A stretch of 64,000 nt of DNA. Origin: Artocarpus heterophyllus (lineage: Eukaryota > Streptophyta > Magnoliopsida > Rosales > Moraceae). Shown piece by piece: positions 59,694-64,000 of this stretch. The notes beneath the pieces were generated by a model that worked only from the letters and a program-made list of their open reading frames with translations, ran no database searches and was not told where the DNA came from. The first letter of the stretch is position 1; every line of letters begins with the position of its first letter. A program made the translations under genes and the position numbers. Location: the NCBI GenBank assembly GCA_025403435.1, contig CM046354.1, positions 38,108,459-38,172,458 on the forward strand, given 5' to 3'.

Positions 59694-59846
59694 AGGGTGT
59701 TTGTGAGAGTAGTTTTAACCATCAGTTAAAGTTTGAGAACTATAATATGTGAGAGTTTTACACTATAGCTTTTTTACTGTAGCATGTGAGAGCTTTACAC
59801 TGTTCATAGTTCAAACTATTGGTTTGAACTACTCTTCCAAACACCT
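59694..59846. mobile_element. MITE with about 27-bp terminal inverted repeats
   Basis: The left end AGGGTGTTTGTGAGAGTAGT and the right end CTACTCTTCCAAACACCT form an inverted repeat that extends inward to TTTAACCA and TGGTTTGA. The interior has ATATGTGAGAGTTTTACACT and GCATGTGAGAGCTTTACACT, an internal near-repeat. It is related to the MITE at 40376-40525. The target duplication was not resolved. Confidence 0.7.
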
Positions 59847-59984
59847 TAATAGTCTTAAACAAAGAGGAATGATATGAAAAATAAACTAGAAAGCTTAATT
59901 GTTGCAAAATATATTGCAACAAATTTTAAGATGAAAATGCAGTAAAAAGAAAAATAATGTATAGAAATATGAAAAAATTATACA

Positions 59985-60205
59985 GTATTAGAATAATACG
60001 GCATAAGAATTATACTGATAAAGTTAAATAGTATAGAAATTATATTATGTAGTAATACAGTATGAAAATTGGACTATATAAAGCTAAATAGTATAAGAAT
60101 TATACTGAATGAGTATGGAATGATGTGGAATCATATAAACAAGAGTAGGAAAGAATACTGATAGTACAGGAAGTATACCAGCAGTATAAGAAAAATATTG
60201 TTAGT
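59985..60205. repeat. imperfect AT-rich tandem repeat
   Basis: Phrases such as AAGAATTATACTGA, AAATAGTATAGAAATTATA and TACAGTATGAAAATTGGAC recur at irregular spacing. The units are degenerate and no exact period could be set by eye. Confidence 0.5.
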
Positions 60206-60885
60206 GTAAATTTAGACTGTTAACAAAAAAGTTGATGTGGGGACCAATTGATGATACCTTTAAGGTGGAAAAAATTGCCACCTTTTCCCCACATGTGGAA
60301 CCAATTCTAGCCTAGTGTTGGAGGCAATATTTTATTTCATTTTTAGTCCTTAAGTGATGATTAAAGAAAGAAATTAGGTGGAAAATTAGCCACATCCTCC
60401 CCTTGGTTGGACCTAGTTTTTGCCTTGAATTTGGAGCAAATTTTATGACAAAGTAGTCCTAGGTAAGGTGTCTTAATGTGACCTTGGTATGTGGTTAAGC
60501 ATAACTCACTTTTTCCTCCATCATTTTTGCTCCATGAAGAATACAAAGAAGCCCATATTTCTCATACAAAAACCAGCCCCTATAGCAAGAATTTTTCTAA
60601 AAGTTTTGGTGTTGGTGACTCTAAGCCTCCAAATCATGTATTAAAGCAAAATCAAAGATGTGGAGATAGATTAAGAAAGTTTTGAGGTAAAACTCAAAAC
60701 TTTACCTATTGCATTCAAGAGGTTATGCTTATGTTTTTAGATGAGATTTTCATGGATGTGTTATGATTGTTGTTAAGGGTTTTGAGAAGCATTCAGGTGC
60801 TGAAAAGGAGGATTAAAAAGCTTGGACAAAAATTCTATACTCAAGACTTGAAAATTTATGTTTCTAAGTGTGCATATGAAGTGTT

Positions 60886-62919
60886 TGTTGGAAACAAAGT
60901 GCGCAGCGGAATTTTTAAAATTTTTTCATCAGAGTAATTTCCAAAACACAAGTTTGACATGTTATATGTATAAATTAAACAGATCTTACTAACCTCAGTG
61001 TGTCGAAGAATCTCTGCAACCCGTTTAGAGAAGTAACGTTCCAGAAGAGCCTCAACCAACTGGTCTTCTTTGCTATTCTCTATCCACAACCGGAGTGAGT
61101 GTGGGCTCACACGTACAGCTCTTCCACCGGTGACTCTCCTTCCAACCAACAGAGAGAACCCAAAGCTAGTGCTTGTGATTTGGGAACAAAAGCTCTCAGG
61201 GAGTTTTATAGATGCTCACTAGAAGAGTATCACTCTTAATCTCTCAAATTGATCTGAGTAAATCATGAGACTCACTCCCTTTTTATACATATTGGTCCTT
61301 GGGTCAGTCCATATCAGATTAAGTCTCAAAAACTCGAAACAGAATCAAGTTCGAATCAATATTTGATAAGATCCGCGTGAAAATGCGTAATCTTATCTCC
61401 GCTGATCGGCAAGCCGAACATTCTGATCGGTAGGTCGAATAGGCCAGTTCAGCTGGCCGAACACGTCATTCGACAGGCCGAACTCCTGAGAAAAAATCTC
61501 CGCGGATCTTTTATTTTCCACCCGAGATTCTAAAGGATAAAGTCTCAGTTTTGATTCAAATAACCCAATAGAGAAGTTATCTGATCAAAACAAACTTTAT
61601 CAAGATAATCACTAAGAAAATAAATCAATTCACAATAATTCTACAAGTTTATCTTGTTCTAATTTTGTCCAAAATTAAAACAACCGATAAACAGACAAGA
61701 ATTATCTAATCGCAATAATTCAACAAGTTTATCTTGAACTAATTTCTTACAAAATTAATTCAACTGATAAACAGACATGAATTATTTGATTCTTACAAAT
61801 TTTAAACCAATCTGATAAATCCGACATAAGTCACCAATTATTGGAAAAGCACGCCGTGTCGTCATAGGATTTTGTGAGCTAGCAAAGGGGACCAAATGGA
61901 CCTATAAAGTTCAAGCTCATGATAATTATGAAACCCAATATCCCAGATATACATTTCACAATTATTAACTTCAACGCTACTCCACTAAAAGCTTGGAGCT
62001 GCACTCTCGAACTTTATAGAATTACGAAGCTCGTGTAGCTAAGTCTCCATGACATATCATAGTGTATCGTATCCCCATATGATCATCCATAATCGGCTTA
62101 AGGACAAGTTCTGTCTTACCTTTCTGATTATTTTTATCTTACGTTTCATTGTCTCACCATTAGAAAACTTACCATCCAAAGATAGTATACCATTCGGTAA
62201 CACCTATGTATCCAAATGGTTGAGCGCTTCAGTTTTCCAATTACAGGACAACGCATATAAGAGGATATCATTACTCCTAAAGGAGCTATGGATTCCATAT
62301 CTATGAATAACAAGTCTACGCTATCAAGAGTCATGCCTCCAACGTATCGGCATGCATACCACTATAAAGATGTGGGAGTCACCCATTGGTATATCAAAAG
62401 ACACAAGTTGAGACAACGGGCCCACTATTCATCTCAGGATTAAGATACAATACAAATGACTGTCTAAAGTGAATCGATTTGCCAAGACAGAATTATTAAT
62501 CTAAATCAATTCACTTTATGTCCTGATCCAACACATCGTCACCTATGACAACGTGCCAATGTTTCTATTCACGGAGTCCAACTCCAATGGCCAAGACAAA
62601 CATCTCCCAAAAGGGATATAGACAACATAACAATCTTTTCATGAATAAAGCGCCCAACTTTATTCCCATGATTGCGGATCATATGTTTTAGACCGTCACC
62701 TTAAGAATCGTGTCTTCTGCATAATCAGTCTATCATATGCTCAATTCTTAAGGTTTAGACTGACAGTCTCAGACTACTGTTTGCTTATAATACATTCAAC
62801 AAATATGAACGTAAAGAGGACAAGATTTGGTATATATATAAATGAATAAATTCTTTATTGATAAAAATGTCTCCAAAAACGTATTACATTTTTACTCCTT
62901 AGGGCATACATGTCTAACA
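60886..62919 (-). mobile_element. 3' LTR of the long-LTR copia (2,034 bp)
   Basis: The plus strand starts TGTTGGAAACAAAG and ends ACATGTCTAACA. Near 62850-62862 the run AATGAATAAATTC may contain an end-processing signal on the other strand. A GGCCGAAC-type cluster lies at about 61405-61475. At 2 kb it is long for a copia LTR. Confidence 0.9.
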
Positions 62920-62935
62920 ATCTCCCACTTGCACT
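62920..62935 (-). other. polypurine tract of the long-LTR copia
   Basis: The minus strand reads AGTGCAAGTGGGAGAT directly before the LTR. Confidence 0.75.
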
Positions 62936-63356
62936 AAGTGAGTAAATACAACAAATTTCGCATCCCCATAGCGTCCATATGCCTCTCGAAGACTCTCCTA
63001 GTAAGTGTCTTCGTAAATGGATCAACTAAATTGTCCTCTGACGCGATCTTGCACACCGTGACATGCCCGCCCTCAACGAAGTCCTTTATCACAGGATACT
63101 TTCGATCAATATGCTTACTCTTTTTGTGAAATCTTGGTTCCTTAGCATTAGCTACCGCCGCACTGTTATCACAGTATAGTGATATCGCTTTATCCATACC
63201 AGGAACTACCTCAAGATCCCCAAGGAACTTACGGAGCCACACTGCTTCTTTCGAAGCATCACTAGCCGCCACATACTCGGCCTCCATCATTGAATCTGAA
63301 GTGCAATCTTGCTTTGCACTTCTCCAACTGATGGCACCGCCACCCAGAGTAAACAC
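62934..63356 (-). pseudogene. copia RNase H (long-LTR family)
   Basis: The minus frame has [58 protein letters not shown] and [19 protein letters not shown], ending just after the purine tract begins. It is open over 140 codons, but the link to RT is broken upstream near 63370-63690. Confidence 0.9.
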
Positions 63357-64000
63357 AAACCCCGAAGTCGATTTTCAATGATCTAGTCAGGATTGAAAAT
63401 CTGAATCAGTGTATCCTAGAGGAGTTAAATCCTCACCCGAATACACAAGCATATACCCTCGAGTCCTTCTCATGTACTTGAAAATATGCTTTACCATAAC
63501 CCAATGGTTCGGTCCTGGATCTGCCTGAAATCACATAGCTAATATCTGGTCATGTGCAAAGCATGGCATACATGAGACTACCCACCGCCGAAGCATAAGG
63601 CACCTTCTTCATGTATTCTCTTTCTTCATAAGACTTTGGAGAGTCTTTCTTAGAAAGGGTAATTCCAGACCTAGATGGTTGCCCATCTTTCTAGGAATCC
63701 TGCATTGCAAACCTCCTGAGAATTTTATCTATATAGCCGGCCTGAGCCAAAGCTATCATTTTATTCTTCCTATCCCAAAAGATCTGGATACCAAGATCAA
63801 AATTAGCCTCACCTAAGTCCTTCATGTCAAACTGCTTGGTCAACCATAGTTTGACCGATGACAATGCCCCAACGTCATTGCCAATTAGCAGAATGTCATC
63901 TACATAAAGCAGTAGAAAAACCACCTTTCCATCCTTAATGTGTTTGTAAACACATGGTTCATCCACGTTTTGTGAGAACCCATAAGTATTGATCACTTGA
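63357..64000 (-). pseudogene. copia reverse transcriptase, C-terminal part (long-LTR family)
   Basis: The frame from the window edge gives YGFSQNVDEPCVYKHIKDG, the catalytic box LLYVDDILLIGND and QFDMKDLGEANFDLGIQI. A stop follows near 63691. Further pieces (PYASAVGSLMYAMLCTRPDI near 63600-63540) lie in other frames. The N-terminal RT, integrase and gag are outside the window. Confidence 0.88.

Larger units (their letters stand above)
58097..60885. other. intergenic region downstream of NC2-alpha
   Basis: It begins with the NC2-alpha 3' UTR. No gene was recognised. It contains the MITE at 59694-59846 and an AT-rich imperfect repeat at 59985-60205. The stretch 60230-60880 (GGACCAATTGATGATACC, GGTGTTGGTGACTC) resembles an old LTR fragment but no boundary was found. 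Confidence 0.55.
60886..64000 (-). mobile_element. 3' part of a long-LTR Ty1-copia retrotransposon, running off the window
   Basis: In minus orientation the window holds RT (part), RNase H, a purine tract and the complete 3' LTR. The LTR is the reference copy for the solo LTR at 14353 and the relic at 19357. The left flank is GTGTT (60881-60885); the other flank is outside the window. The pol pieces have frame breaks. Confidence 0.88.

Noticed and set aside
60361..60685. Open frames in the region before the right-hand copia LTR
   Set aside because: Short frames on both strands with no domain; the DNA looks like an old repeat.
1..64000. CRISPR arrays, prokaryotic operons, phage or plasmid functions
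   Set aside because: There are no regularly spaced identical repeats and the genes are plant-type with spliceosomal introns; repeats are LTRs, MITEs and microsatellites.
1..64000. tRNA or rRNA genes
   Set aside because: tRNA-like words found (TGGTATCAGAGC and variants) are retrotransposon primer-binding sites next to LTRs, with no cloverleaf around them.

Overview
The window looks like a stretch of plant nuclear chromosome, probably eudicot. It has AT-rich intergenic DNA, GT-AG introns, chloroplast NDH and plant KASH proteins, and many Ty1-copia and Ty3-gypsy retrotransposons. A cucurbit source is possible but was not established. No prokaryotic feature, tRNA, rRNA or CRISPR array was recognised.

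Three host genes look intact. (1) PnsB2/NDF2, plus strand, 4932-10177, three exons, encodes a chloroplast NDH subcomplex B subunit with a mutarotase-like fold. (2) A SINE1/SINE2-type KASH protein, minus strand, 12776-10581, has an ARM-repeat N-terminus and a C-terminal membrane segment ending in VPT, for binding SUN proteins in the nuclear envelope. (3) NC2-alpha/DRAP1 (NF-YC11), plus strand, 42725-58096, six exons, encodes the histone-fold subunit of the NC2 transcription repressor. Its third intron is 11 kb long because it holds two nested Ty1-copia elements. There is also a broken 5' fragment of an AGO10-clade ARGONAUTE gene at 18258-19235.

The rest is mostly retrotransposon. 1-2221 is the 3' end of a gypsy-type element with an antisense extra ORF. 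14353-16381 is a solo copia LTR with a perfect 5-bp target duplication. 17329-18027 is an older relative of that LTR. 19357-22600 is a deleted copia relic of the same family. 22601-30868 is a truncated Ty3-gypsy (Del/Tekay-like) element in minus orientation; a solo LTR of its own family sits inside it, inverted. 30869-39353 is a decayed SIRE-like copia element with a post-pol ORF remnant. 46142-56283 is a copia element with a second copia (46665-51762) nested in its gag. 60886-64000 is the 3' end of a further copia of the long-LTR family, running off the window.

The layers give a relative order of events. The SIRE-like element was invaded by the gypsy, the gypsy was invaded by its own family and then truncated against the copia relic. 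The NC2-alpha intron was invaded recently: only 2-3 substitutions per LTR pair are visible by eye. All coordinates and splice sites were read by eye; no alignment or transcript evidence was available.
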